64,000 nt of DNA from Lacinutrix jangbogonensis (GCF_000797445.1 NZ_JSWF01000029.1:115415-179414); one strand, 5' to 3'. Shown: positions 26,318 through 35,777, counted from the stretch's first letter. Numbers and translations are program-made. The notes: generated from the letters alone by a model not told the origin.

Positions 26318-26378
26318 GTTAACGTTGGGTTAACGGTCTTAACCTATAATGCTCGAAGACACTTATTTACTACTTTTG
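26318..26378 (+). promoter_or_regulatory. Operator-promoter unit 2 (two-component system)
   Basis: GTTAAC at 26318 and 26329 (11 bp apart), then TACTTTTG at 26371-26378, which is a TAnnTTTG box. The second repeat lies 42 bp from the box, as in unit 1. The kinase ATG is 43 nt after the box. Autoregulation by the response regulator is the simplest reading. Confidence 0.5.
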
Positions 26379-26421
26379 AAGTAACCAACAACCAGAATAA
26401 CCGATATATCGGATAATAAAT

Positions 26422-27816
26422 ATGAAGAACAAAATAACCATACTAATAATTGCTTCTGTTTTAGGCTTAATAGCCCTATCCTCCATACAAGCCTATTTAA
26501 TTAGTAATACTTACGAATTAAAAAAGAAGGCCTTTATTAAGGAAACCGATGATGCTTTAGAAGGTATTCATAACCAAAATGAATTAGACTCTTTAAGTAA
26601 TGTTTGGAAAGAAGATTTGCGAAATCATTTAAACGATTATAAAAGTAACCGTATTACAAAAGCTGAAGTTTTAAATCGGTTTTTTATAAAAACAGACAGT
26701 CTTAATACAATGCATGCAACTTATTACAAAAAAGAATTAGAGCATATTAATTTAGGTTATGATGTAAAATTTAAACAAGATTTAATAAGTATAATCATTA
26801 TTGAAGGTTCAAAATCCGACACTATATACCCTGTTAGAACTGAATTTAGAAATAAAATTTTTGGACAGGAATTTAACACCAAAGAAGGCCATCAAATTAA
26901 TAAATCAAGTTGGTATACTGAGAGCGAATATATACATCAAGAAGATGGTGAAATTGTAAAGGACACGTATGATTTAGAAGTTAAAAACATAAGTTACATT
27001 CAAATAAAAGACTGGAAACGCATAGTATATAGAAGAATGGCCGCTCTGTTTTTTGGTTCTTTATTACTATTTCTATTTGTTATAGGATTGCTTTATTATT
27101 CAATAAAAAATTTAGTTACACAAAAAAAAATAGCAGATATAAAAACAGATTTCATAAACAATATCACACACGAACTTAAAACACCTTTAGCAACATTAAG
27201 CATTGCAACAAAAAGCTTGAAAAATGAAACAATAAAAGCAAATCCGGATGCCTTTAATAACACATTAAATATTGTAGACAGGCAAAACGAACGACTACAA
27301 AAACTAATAGATCAAGTAATGACTAATAGCTTAAGCAATGAAGATATTGTATTACATAAAGAACAAGTTTTAGATAACGTCTATTTTAATAATATTATTG
27401 AAGATTTTAAACTCGCTAAACAACACAGTGGATTAACAATTAAAAACGAAATCCTTACATCAGAAATAGTAATAAGATTAGACAAGTTTCATTTTGCTAC
27501 TGCCATTTTAAATATACTAGAAAATGCAGTAAAATATAGCGCAGAACCAACTATAATTACTTTTAAAACTGAAATAAAGAATAGTAATTACTGTCTAAAA
27601 ATAAGTGATAATGGAATTGGTATTTCACAAAAAAATCAAAAACATTTATTCGATAAATTCTATCGTGTAGGCGATGGTAATGTTCATGACGTAAAAGGAT
27701 TAGGATTAGGATTGTATTATACTAGCCAAATTATTAAAGCACATCAAGGTGTAATAACTCTAGAGAGCGAATTAAATAAGGGCACAACATTCACAATTAA
27801 AATACCAGTAAACTAA
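26422..27816 (+). CDS. Sensor histidine kinase, RprX-like
   Basis: A 464-aa inner-membrane kinase. One membrane helix at residues ~4-26, a ~180-residue periplasmic sensor domain, and a second helix at ~208-230. These lead into the HisKA domain (phospho-acceptor His in NNITHELKTPLA, about residue 250) and a HATPase domain (N-box ILENAVKYS, G1 DNGIGI, G2 GLGLGLYY). The gene order kinase-then-regulator and the overall layout match the Bacteroides RprX/RprY pair. The signal sensed is unknown. Its stop codon overlaps the regulator start by 1 nt (TAATG). Confidence 0.9.
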   Translation: MKNKITILIIASVLGLIALSSIQAYLISNTYELKKKAFIKETDDALEGIHNQNELDSLSNVWKEDLRNHLNDYKSNRITKAEVLNRFFIKTDSLNTMHATYYKKELEHINLGYDVKFKQDLISIIIIEGSKSDTIYPVRTEFRNKIFGQEFNTKEGHQINKSSWYTESEYIHQEDGEIVKDTYDLEVKNISYIQIKDWKRIVYRRMAALFFGSLLLFLFVIGLLYYSIKNLVTQKKIADIKTDFINNITHELKTPLATLSIATKSLKNETIKANPDAFNNTLNIVDRQNERLQKLIDQVMTNSLSNEDIVLHKEQVLDNVYFNNIIEDFKLAKQHSGLTIKNEILTSEIVIRLDKFHFATAILNILENAVKYSAEPTIITFKTEIKNSNYCLKISDNGIGISQKNQKHLFDKFYRVGDGNVHDVKGLGLGLYYTSQIIKAHQGVITLESELNKGTTFTIKIPVN

Positions 27817-28532
27817 TGGAAAGAATTCGTGTATTACTAGCAGAAGACGATTTTGACTTTGGAAGTATTTTAAAACAATACTTAGAGATTCACAATTTTG
27901 AAGTCACTTGGGCAAATGATGGTAAAGAAGCTTTAGACCTTTTTAAAGCCGAAGCTAAAAACCCTTTTAATATTTGCGTGTTTGATGTGATGATGCCAAA
28001 AATGGATGGTTTTGCTTTAGCCGAAAAAGTAATAGAAATTAACCCAGAAATACCTTTTGTATTCTTAACCGCAAGAAAAATGAAAGAAGACCGCATAAAA
28101 GGTTTAAAACTTGGGGCAGACGATTACATCGTAAAACCATTTGAGGCAGATATTCTTGTCTTGAGATTACAAAACATATTAAAACGAACCCTGAAAAATA
28201 TTAACCAATCAAATAGTCAATCAAAAAACGACAGCAGTTATAACATAGGACGCTATGTTTTTAATCCGCAAAACCACCAATTAAAAATTGAAGACAACAT
28301 CCAACGCTTAACAGAAAAGGAAGCACAGCTAATCACTTATTTCTTTGAAAACAAAAACCAAATGATTAAAAGAGATGATCTTTTAACTGCAATTTGGGGA
28401 AGTGACGATTTTTTCTCTGGAAGAAGTATGGATGTATTTATTAGTAGACTACGTAAATATTTTAAAAAAGACAACAACATTTCTATAGAGAGTGCACGTG
28501 GAGTTGGCTTAACTTTTAAAGTTGAAGCGTAA
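27816..28532 (+). CDS. OmpR-family response regulator, RprY-like
   Basis: A 238-aa regulator. The receiver domain has the acidic pocket (AEDD, residues 9-12), phospho-acceptor Asp57 in CVFDVMMPK, the Thr in FLTARK and the conserved Lys in DDYIVKPFE. The C-terminal winged helix (~140-236) ends in the usual SRLRKYF and ARGVGLTFKV. It is translationally coupled to the kinase. Members bind direct repeats about 11 bp apart, and such repeats occur three times just upstream of this operon. Confidence 0.93.
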   Translation: MERIRVLLAEDDFDFGSILKQYLEIHNFEVTWANDGKEALDLFKAEAKNPFNICVFDVMMPKMDGFALAEKVIEINPEIPFVFLTARKMKEDRIKGLKLGADDYIVKPFEADILVLRLQNILKRTLKNINQSNSQSKNDSSYNIGRYVFNPQNHQLKIEDNIQRLTEKEAQLITYFFENKNQMIKRDDLLTAIWGSDDFFSGRSMDVFISRLRKYFKKDNNISIESARGVGLTFKVEA

Positions 28533-28586
28533 AAAACAAAAAAACGAACAGTTTCCTATAAAACGGAACTAAAAAAACATTTAATC

Positions 28587-29885
28587 ATGAAATCAATAAC
28601 AAAAATACTAGCAAAATTAATGATGTTATTAATCACAATATCATTACAAGCACAAACTACAAGCTCATCATCAAGTAAATCTTCTTCAACTACATCTATT
28701 CATAGCGATAGTGATGATGATAACTCATCATATTCATATAGTCGTTCTTCTAAAGATAAAAGCAAAAACAACAATGTGTCTGTGTCCATAAGTAGTTCTG
28801 ATGATTCTTATACACTTCACGCAAAATTTCCAGAAGAAAAACATAGGGAAATTAAAGATCTTTTAACTAAAGAAATGAGTAGTAAAAACTACACGCTTTC
28901 TAAAGGAAAAGACAACTGGAATTCCGATTCTAATGGTGAAGAAGTTTACAAAGTAAATTTAAGCAAAGTGAAGCTAACCATGTCTTTAGATAAAAATATT
29001 GCCTCTAGTAGTTTAGCTAAAAAAATTGAAGCTTTGGGTTTAACAATCCGTACTATAATTGTTGGTGAACAAAATGAAGCAAGACGAGATGCAGAACGTA
29101 TGCAACGTCAAGCAGATAGACTACGTAGGGATGCAGAACAGATGCAGCGAGAAGCAAATAGAATGCAACGTGAAGCACAAAGACAAGTGGCTAGAAACTC
29201 CAGTCAATATAGGGATGAAGCAAAAAAAATTGCAAATGAGGCTAGGCGTTTGGCTGTTAAAGCTTCATATCTAAATGTGGAAGCTGCACATAAAGGAGCT
29301 ATTAGCTCTTTAGTTAGGCAACTTTTAAGAGACTCAAAAACGACTTATAATGACAACACAAAAAACAGTTTTAATTGGACTTGGCCTGAAGCACAAAATG
29401 AATTACTTGGTGCTTTTAAAAAGGATAATTTAATAGATACTAAAAATGACGTCGTGTTTATAAAAGATGCAACAGGAATTTATGTTAATGGTAAGCATTT
29501 ACCTAGAGGTAAAATAGCCAAATACAATTCAATTTTAACCAAATATAGTATATCTAAAACACACTATCTTACCTTTTATAAAACCAATAATCACATTGTT
29601 TTAGTTAACGATAATGCAAATCTAGAAGGGTTTATTGATACTGCTATTTCAAAAGACATATTAGACTCAGCAAGCAGAGAAGTAAAATTAAGCCTTAATG
29701 GAGCAACTGCTTACAAAAACGGAAGTGAAGTTTCTGTAGCCGTTTTAAAGACACTAAATGATGCCTTATTGCAAAACAACATAATTCCTGCTCCTGGAAA
29801 GGTTTTTGAAATTATAAAATCTAAAAACTATAAATTAGGTTACTCAGTTGGAGATAAAACACATTTAGGAACTTGGCAAATGTGA
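28587..29885 (+). CDS. Secreted Ser-rich coiled-coil protein of unknown function
   Basis: A 432-aa exported protein. The signal peptide ends at SLQAQ. A Ser/Asp-rich low-complexity segment (~28-75) follows. At ~165-205 is a strongly heptad-like, Arg/Gln/Met-rich helix (repeats of the form DAERMQRQADRLRRDAEQMQ and MQREA). The C-terminal ~170 residues form a compact domain with YVNGKHLPRGKIAKYNSI. Similar charged helices occur in flavobacterial BlaR1/M56-type regulators, but no peptidase domain is present. It begins 54 nt after the response regulator and is probably co-transcribed with the two-component genes. Confidence 0.75.
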   Translation: MKSITKILAKLMMLLITISLQAQTTSSSSSKSSSTTSIHSDSDDDNSSYSYSRSSKDKSKNNNVSVSISSSDDSYTLHAKFPEEKHREIKDLLTKEMSSKNYTLSKGKDNWNSDSNGEEVYKVNLSKVKLTMSLDKNIASSSLAKKIEALGLTIRTIIVGEQNEARRDAERMQRQADRLRRDAEQMQREANRMQREAQRQVARNSSQYRDEAKKIANEARRLAVKASYLNVEAAHKGAISSLVRQLLRDSKTTYNDNTKNSFNWTWPEAQNELLGAFKKDNLIDTKNDVVFIKDATGIYVNGKHLPRGKIAKYNSILTKYSISKTHYLTFYKTNNHIVLVNDNANLEGFIDTAISKDILDSASREVKLSLNGATAYKNGSEVSVAVLKTLNDALLQNNIIPAPGKVFEIIKSKNYKLGYSVGDKTHLGTWQM

Positions 29886-29890
29886 TATTA

Positions 29891-29921
29891 AAAAAAGCAT
29901 TTCTTTATAAAATGCTTTTTT
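29891..29921. terminator. Hairpin terminator
   Basis: AAAAAAGCATTT - CTTTATA - AAATGCTTTTTT, a 12-bp stem bounded by A- and T-runs. It ends the two-component operon and may serve the convergent erythromycin-esterase-like gene too. Confidence 0.8.
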
Positions 29922-29995
29922 GCTTTTAGAACGAAAATGTCATTCGTTTTAGGTTTTCCTATTTAGGTATTAAAAAATTAAATATCACATCAAAT

Positions 29996-31246
29996 TTACT
30001 TACCATAGGTTGGAATTTCAGACTTATAAACAGTAATTAGACCATCGAATCGTTTTTTTGGAATAAAGCTAATGTTACCACCATTTTCTAACTCGTAACC
30101 GTGTGTTTGATTAAAAATCCATTCTGAATTCTTGCTTTCATTTACCGTTTCAAGATTTAAAAACGCTACTTTTTTTCCTGTATCCATCATTTTTTTCTCT
30201 AGAAAATAATTGTCATTATTCTCAAAAGGAATGGTTTTTTTTGTCCAATGCTGATAGGTGTTTCCTTTATAAGTAAATAAACCAAGCGCATAATAGTTGT
30301 CTTTATACGCATCCTTTAAATAATGTCCCATCCATTTAACGGTATGGTTTTGTGCATTAGCATTTTCAATATGGGCATTATGTGCCCAAATAATTATTTT
30401 CTTATCAGGAAATAACACAGTCATGATCCATTGCAAATTCTCATACATTAATTCATCTCGTAATGCATTATCTTCGTATCTATCCTCGTAGGTGAGTTGT
30501 GTCGATTTTTGAAACATTTCTAGGGTTCGTTGTGAAATCTGAAATTGAAAGTCGGAGACATCGAAATTCTTCTTTATTTCATCTGAATTATTTACCAATA
30601 TTCTCTTTGCATGCGCAGAAGTATTAATAAATAGATTTCTATGTTTTTCATAAGCGATAGAATCACCTTCTTTGCCAGCTTGATACGCTCTTCCGTAAGA
30701 CCATAATCGCGTTTGTAAACTATCAGATAATTCTTTGTCGTACGGTTTTATGATTTTAGTTAATAGTTCTTGAACGTAACCTGAAGAAGCTTGTGTATCA
30801 TAACCAGTATAATGTAATGGTTTTTTAGAAGCGCTTGCCGATTTAATAAGTGTAAACATTGGAGTGACTTCTGCGGCTCTAAAATTACCAAAAACAGTAT
30901 GATCTCTTAATTGCGCTACAGAAAGCGTATCGATATTAGAATACGCCATATTAATATCTCCTAATCCACCTTCCATCGCAAGGACTTCAAATCCCTTTTC
31001 TTTATAAAGATATTCAACCAAAGCCGCTTTAAGCTCATAATACTTACCCAAACCATGCGAACTTTCACCCAAGGCTACAATACGTTTATTACCTATAGCT
31101 TTTCCAATTTCTGTGAAATCGTAGTTCCCATTAGGTTCTAATTCAATCGTTTTATTTTTTAACCAGGCCTCAGGGCTTTTAGACTCTTGTGCACAAGAGG
31201 AAAAAGTAATTATGCCAAATAATACTATTAGTTTGAATGTTTTCAT
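29996..31246 (-). CDS. Erythromycin-esterase-family lipoprotein
   Basis: I take the ATG at 31246 as start, giving MKTFKLIVLFGIITFSSCAQ, a lipoprotein signal (Cys about residue 18); the 15 codons upstream are not signal-like. The mature protein (~400 aa) belongs to the erythromycin esterase-like fold: VALGESSHGLGKYYELKAAL with the conserved Glu and His, AMEGGLGD, HYTGYDTQ, and IIWAHNAHIENA with a His pair. EreA/B enzymes open macrolide lactones, but most environmental members have unknown substrates, and a lipoprotein form facing the periplasm or outside is unlikely to be a resistance enzyme. Confidence 0.85.
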   Translation of the reverse strand: MKTFKLIVLFGIITFSSCAQESKSPEAWLKNKTIELEPNGNYDFTEIGKAIGNKRIVALGESSHGLGKYYELKAALVEYLYKEKGFEVLAMEGGLGDINMAYSNIDTLSVAQLRDHTVFGNFRAAEVTPMFTLIKSASASKKPLHYTGYDTQASSGYVQELLTKIIKPYDKELSDSLQTRLWSYGRAYQAGKEGDSIAYEKHRNLFINTSAHAKRILVNNSDEIKKNFDVSDFQFQISQRTLEMFQKSTQLTYEDRYEDNALRDELMYENLQWIMTVLFPDKKIIIWAHNAHIENANAQNHTVKWMGHYLKDAYKDNYYALGLFTYKGNTYQHWTKKTIPFENNDNYFLEKKMMDTGKKVAFLNLETVNESKNSEWIFNQTHGYELENGGNISFIPKKRFDGLITVYKSEIPTYGK

Positions 31247-31356
31247 TGCTATAGATTTAGTGTTGCAACAAATATGCAATTCAATTATCAAAGAAAGCTA
31301 ATGAAAATTATAGCTTTCGTCCAAAAAGAAGAATGTTGGACGTTTTATTTTGTGTT

Positions 31357-32462
31357 CTAGGATTGGTTTTTATATGCTGATGGCGTTATTCCAACCATTT
31401 TTTTAAAAGTAGCATTAAAAGAAGATTTTGAACTAAAACCTGCGTCCTCAGCTAAAGTTATTAAAGTATATTTTTTAGCTTCTGAAGATTTTAGTCATTC
31501 CTTGACTTTTTCAATACGATGAAAATTCAAGAATTCCGAAAAATTCATGTGATGGACTTCATTAATATATTTAGAAAGTGTTTTGGGATGGAATTCCAAT
31601 TGTGTTGCTAATTCTGTTAGTGTAAGGTTAGCATTTTTGTACACCTCTTCTATGGTCATTGCGTTATGCAGTTTATGTTTTAAATCACCTGCAAAAGTTT
31701 CTGTAGTATTCTCTATAAGTTTAAACACATTAAATAGAAGTTTTGGTTTTGAAAACCCGACAAAGCCTATCCAATAGATAAAACCAACATTAATTATAAG
31801 TGTTGGATAAATAAATAGAAAGCTTTCACGACCATTGTGGATTATTAAATCTATGGAGTAGGTCACTAAATTAAAAACAGCAATTAAGATAAAAACAATG
31901 GTGAATTTTTTTAACCAATTCATTTTTTCTAAATACCTGGGACTGTTTGACAATTCACTTACTTTTTTACTTAAGAACCTAAAACAGGCAAATCCTATAG
32001 TTACATTAAAGATTAAAATAAAAACCTCTTGAATTCTAAAAAAATTAGATTCCACAATGACTTGCGTGATTCTATAACTGTTTTCTGAAACCGATATAGA
32101 AAACCAATACAATCTTAAAAAAAATAGACAATGGCTGGAAGAAATAACCACCATTCTTTTTTATGATACACAACTTCGTTCTTTTGAACAAACTGATTCT
32201 TTAAATAAAAGAAAAATGCTGGTGCAATCAACCATTTATAAGGAAACGGAAACATGTGTAAAGGTCTATAGTACTTAAATAGGTTTAAGTCTAGAAAAGC
32301 ATACATCATATTCAAGAATGCCAAGCTAAATAAAAAAAGAATAAACAGTTTTACAGAACTTGGGTTTACTTCCTTCTTTTGATACAAATACAAACAAAGT
32401 ACAAACCCTTGAAAGGCGCCAAAGAGAATAAAAATATTTAAAAAAGTAAACTCTAAATCCAT
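31357..32462 (-). pseudogene. Broken AraC-type membrane regulator
   Basis: Starting at ATG 32462, a first frame encodes 115 aa of N-terminal membrane helices up to LFLPAIVYFF. It is cut by a frameshift inside a T8 tract (32115-32123 region). One extra T restores the reading LRLYWFSISVSEN and the rest of the 7-helix module, then the AraC DNA-binding domain. A second lesion follows: a TGA at 31495-31497 inside the HTH (RIEKVKE-stop-LKSSEAKKYTLITL), after which the frame runs to the normal end SAYKNQS at 31357. The family is the Bacteroidota AraC regulators with an N-terminal membrane region. Two independent lesions indicate a true pseudogene. Confidence 0.85.
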
Positions 32463-32583
32463 TGTTTGTTTAGCGACTCAATGTTTTTAATTATAATGGT
32501 ATTGAATAATCTATAAAGTATTCTAGATCTCTACTACTTTTCTATTGTACACTAAATTTAACGCTTTAAGCCAAAGCTGCTTT

Positions 32584-33813
32584 TTACTCTTCTTCTCCCA
32601 TAGTTGCGTAATCGTAATCTGGATACAGAAAATGATTGTATGGAAAACGAGTGACGTGTATTTCTCGAACTTCATTATAAACGCGTTTTTTAAAGTCTTC
32701 TAGGTTTTCTTTATTTAACGCAGATATAAATAGCGCGTTGTCCGTACCTACTCTATTCATCCATGTTTTTTTCCACTCAGACAAACTATAATGTTCTTCG
32801 GTACGCTCTGCAATTAAATCGGTATCATCAAATGGTTTAGCTTCATAAGCATCAATTTTATTGAACACCATAATAACGGGCTTATCACCACTATTTATTT
32901 CGCCTAAAACCTTATCTACAGAAGCAATATGGTCTTCAAAATTAGGATGCGAAATATCTACAACATGGAGTAATAGATCGGCTTCACGAACCTCATCAAG
33001 AGTACTTTTAAAACTATCTACCAATTGTGTTGGCAGTTTTCTAATAAAACCTACAGTATCACTTAACAGAAAGGGTAAATTTTGGATTACAACTTTTCTA
33101 ACCGTTGTATCCAAGGTTGCAAAGAGTTTGTTTTCGGCAAACACTTTACTTTTACTAACAGTATTCATTAATGTCGATTTACCAACATTTGTATAACCTA
33201 CTAACGCAACACGTACCATTTTACCACGATTACCACGTTGCACAGACATTTGCTTGTCTATAACTTTAATTTTGTCTTTTAATAACGAAATACGATCACG
33301 TACAATACGTCTATCTGTTTCAATTTCGGTTTCTCCAGGTCCACGCATTCCAATTCCACCTTTTTGGCGTTCGAGGTGAGTCCACATTCCTTTTAGGCGT
33401 GGTAATAAATATTCGCATTGTGCCAATTCTACTTGTGTTCTTGCATAGCTTGTTTGCGCACGCTGAGCAAAAATATCGAGAATAAGATTGGTTCTATCGA
33501 GTACTTTACATTCTAGAATTTTACTAATATTACGTTCTTGAGAGGCAGACAATTCATCATCAAAAATAGCAGTACCAATTTTATTCTCAAAAATGTATTT
33601 ACGCACTTCTTCAATTTTACCCGTACCTATATACGTTTTAGGATTTGGCATTTCCATTTTTTGAGTGAATCGCTTTTTTACTTCTCCACCAGCTGTAAAG
33701 GTTAAAAACTCTAATTCGTCCAAATACTCTTTAGATTTAACTTCGTTTTGAGCCTTAGTAACTACTCCAATGAGTACAGCGTTTTCTAGGTCTATGTCTT
33801 TTTTTTCTAGCAT
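32584..33813 (-). CDS. hflX: GTPase HflX
   Basis: A 409-aa cytoplasmic GTPase that binds the large ribosomal subunit and helps rescue stalled or heat-damaged ribosomes. The N-terminal HflX domain contains NPKTYIGTGKIEEV and DDELSASQERN, then the helical linker GRxxKGGIGMRGPGETEIE-type motif (ERQKGGIGMRGPGETEIETD). The G domain has G1 GYTNVGKST, G3 DTVGF, G4 NKID and a late SA (G5). The length is typical. A -7 box is present 17 nt upstream. Confidence 0.96.
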   Translation of the reverse strand: MLEKKDIDLENAVLIGVVTKAQNEVKSKEYLDELEFLTFTAGGEVKKRFTQKMEMPNPKTYIGTGKIEEVRKYIFENKIGTAIFDDELSASQERNISKILECKVLDRTNLILDIFAQRAQTSYARTQVELAQCEYLLPRLKGMWTHLERQKGGIGMRGPGETEIETDRRIVRDRISLLKDKIKVIDKQMSVQRGNRGKMVRVALVGYTNVGKSTLMNTVSKSKVFAENKLFATLDTTVRKVVIQNLPFLLSDTVGFIRKLPTQLVDSFKSTLDEVREADLLLHVVDISHPNFEDHIASVDKVLGEINSGDKPVIMVFNKIDAYEAKPFDDTDLIAERTEEHYSLSEWKKTWMNRVGTDNALFISALNKENLEDFKKRVYNEVREIHVTRFPYNHFLYPDYDYATMGEEE

Positions 33814-33829
33814 AAATAATTTTAAAGTA

Positions 33830-33837
33830 CAAAGTTA
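33830..33837 (-). promoter_or_regulatory. Candidate hflX -7 box
   Basis: Reads TAACTTTG on the minus strand (TAnnTTTG), 17 nt before the hflX ATG. Motif match only. Confidence 0.35.
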
Positions 33838-33981
33838 TACCATTTCTACTTTTAAAGCATCATAAAATAAAATGGTGATTTTTTCTTTTTACAAAATATA
33901 AAAATTAAGTATAGCTTTAGTTACTGTTTCTTTTTATGTTGAAGTAAAAAGGAAAAAAGGCGTTTTATTTGGATATTTTAA

Positions 33982-34000
33982 GGCAGATATGATATCTGCC
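33982..34000. promoter_or_regulatory. Perfect 19-bp palindrome upstream of the EEP gene
   Basis: GGCAGATAT-G-ATATCTGCC, perfect 9-bp arms around one base, 51 bp before the start of the EEP-fold gene. There is no T-run, so it looks more like a dimer-binding operator than a terminator. No cognate regulator is evident. Confidence 0.4.
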
Positions 34001-34051
34001 AATTGAAAGCAGATAAAATTTGCTATTTTTATGCCAATCAAAATCTAAAAT

Positions 34052-35017
34052 TTGAAACTAAACTTCTTTAAGTCCAAAGGAAAACGCCAAACCATTGCCT
34101 TTTATAATATTGAAAACCTCTTTGATGTTTATGATGATGAAATTACTCGTGACAGCGATATGCTTCCAAATGCCGAAAAACGCTGGAGTATAAAGCGCTA
34201 CAAAAACAAACTACGAAAAATAGGATATGTAATTTCTAATATTGGTAAAAAAGAAGTAGAAAGGCATCCAGCAATAGTAGGTTTGGCAGAAGTAGAAAAT
34301 GAAGCTGTTTTAAACGATTTGGTGACTTCTAAACATTTAGAGGAGTATAACTATAAATTTGTGCATTACAATTCTCCAGACGAACGCGGTATTGACGTTG
34401 CATTGCTATATGACGAAACTGTCTTTAAAGTTGCTTTTTCTAAAACTTACACTGTCGATTTACTAGATGAAGATGGTGATATAGACCACACTAGAGATAT
34501 ATTATTAGTAAGTGGTTTATTTGAAGGCATAGAACTTCATGTATTAGTAAACCATTGGCCATCAAGACGAACCGGAGACATTGAAACCAAACACAAACGT
34601 CTAAAAGCCTCCCAAAAAGTAACAGAAATTATAAATTTTTTAAAAGAAAAAAATCCTGTTGCAAAGGTTATTGTAATGGGCGATTTTAATGATGATCCAG
34701 AAAGCGAGAGTCTAAAAGCATTAGAATTAGGTCATGGCCTTTTTAATCCCATGCGCACATTACTATCTCACGATCGAGGCACCACGAGCTACAATCAAAG
34801 TTGGAATTTATTCGACCAGTTTTTAATTACGCATAATTTTTTTGAACGTAAAAAAAACACACTGCGTTTCATTAAGGCTAACATTTTCGATGAAGACTTT
34901 TTAAAAGAGGAAGAAGGTAAATACAAAGGTAGCCCTTACAGAACTTATATTGGAAAACGTTATAAAGGAGGTTATAGCGACCACTTTCCGGTGTATATGA
35001 TATTGGATAAGAAATAA
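34052..35017 (+). CDS. Endonuclease/exonuclease/phosphatase-fold protein
   Basis: A 321-aa EEP-fold metal-dependent hydrolase. Motifs: TIAFYNIENLFD (catalytic Asn and Glu), GLAEVENEAVLNDL, the HYNSPDERGIDVALLYD segment, LVNHWPSRR (catalytic His), VMGDFNDDPES (Asp/Asn) and GGYSDHFPVYMI (general-base His). This group in Bacteroidota is usually annotated as endonuclease/exonuclease/phosphatase; the substrate may be nucleic acid or a phosphoester. It has no signal peptide. The start seems to be a TTG at 34052: the nearby ATG at 34031 is in frame but is followed by a stop. Confidence 0.85.
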   Translation: MKLNFFKSKGKRQTIAFYNIENLFDVYDDEITRDSDMLPNAEKRWSIKRYKNKLRKIGYVISNIGKKEVERHPAIVGLAEVENEAVLNDLVTSKHLEEYNYKFVHYNSPDERGIDVALLYDETVFKVAFSKTYTVDLLDEDGDIDHTRDILLVSGLFEGIELHVLVNHWPSRRTGDIETKHKRLKASQKVTEIINFLKEKNPVAKVIVMGDFNDDPESESLKALELGHGLFNPMRTLLSHDRGTTSYNQSWNLFDQFLITHNFFERKKNTLRFIKANIFDEDFLKEEEGKYKGSPYRTYIGKRYKGGYSDHFPVYMILDKK

Positions 35018-35228
35018 TAATTCTCAAAACCGATAATAATTAATAGCCTAATTAATGATTATTACCATTAGGAGCGCGTTTATAACATAAATTGACACCT
35101 GTATTACTTAGGTTTATAATAGTGAATATTAAGTTCTATATTTACAAAGTGGAAATGAGCTGGTTACTTGTTTCTTTCATTATTAGTATAAAATTTTTTT
35201 TTATTAATAGTATTGATTAATAATGAAC

Positions 35229-35363
35229 TACCTCGGCCCAAGGGCACGAGGTATCAAGCAGAAAAAACTTTATTTTTAGTTTGATGAAAACCTTAGGTTT
35301 TCAAACTTTCCTCTTGACCACCGACGCAAGCGTCGGGGAATTCTATTGATTAAAAAATCAATA
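35229..35363. repeat. Cluster of four palindromes, REP-like
   Basis: Four perfect or near-perfect hairpins follow each other. They are TACCTCGGCCC-AA-GGGC(A)CGAGGTA (35229-35253), TGAAAACC-TTA-GGTTTTCA (35285-35303), CCGACGC-AA-GCGTCGG (35321-35336) and TATTGATT-AAAA-AATCAATA (35344-35363). GC-rich stems stand out from the AT-rich surroundings. It looks like a remnant of a repetitive extragenic palindrome element; no RAYT transposase gene is in the window. Confidence 0.5.
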
Positions 35364-35371
35364 ACTCTACC

Positions 35372-35523
35372 TATTAAACAACCTCTTTTGTGTAACGTTT
35401 TAGACCATCTTTATCTTCCTATGAGCGCGTTACTAATTTTTAGCAAATTCGCAACCTCTTAACCTTTTACTACACACTTATCAATAAAATCAGCTGTTTT
35501 TTTCCAAGAAACAACTTCATGCA
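35372..35523 (-). pseudogene. Decayed ssb fragment
   Basis: The minus strand reads HEVVSWKKTADFIDKCVVKG, stop, EVA..., then, after frame changes, KRYT-like sequence. This follows the central and C-terminal part of the ssb fragment at 41230 (HQIVAWGKTADVIEKYVVKG KEVA). Nucleotide similarity is obvious over ~145 nt (GTGTAACGTTTTA-ACCATCTTT and following). Several stops and indels are present. It is the oldest-looking of three ssb-related sequences in the window. Confidence 0.75.
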
Positions 35524-35777
35524 ATTATAGAACTGTTTTTGCAGGTCACTTTAATGCGCAGGCAACCTACAGCAGTCGAAGATGGCTCATTCGAATTAAT
35601 GATCATGTTCTTATTAACGATACAACTACTTGAAAAAAAACGCTATTAGTACGTATGCGATAAATAGTTAGGATCAAATTTAAAAACACATATTAAATGT
35701 AATATTATTTTTATCTTGCTTAAGTTTACAAATCTATTCTAACTAAAAACCGACTTTAAATCTAAAAATATTTTATA

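Larger units (their letters stand above)
35018..35777. other. 760-bp region without an intact gene
   Basis: Holds a cluster of four palindromes (35229-35363), a decayed ssb fragment on the minus strand (35372-35523), and about 250 bp of AT-rich sequence before the next gene in which I see no ORF or clear promoter. Confidence 0.7.

Noticed and set aside
29996..31246. Macrolide resistance gene
   Set aside because: Only the broad erythromycin-esterase fold is supported, and the protein is a lipoprotein, unlike cytoplasmic EreA/EreB.
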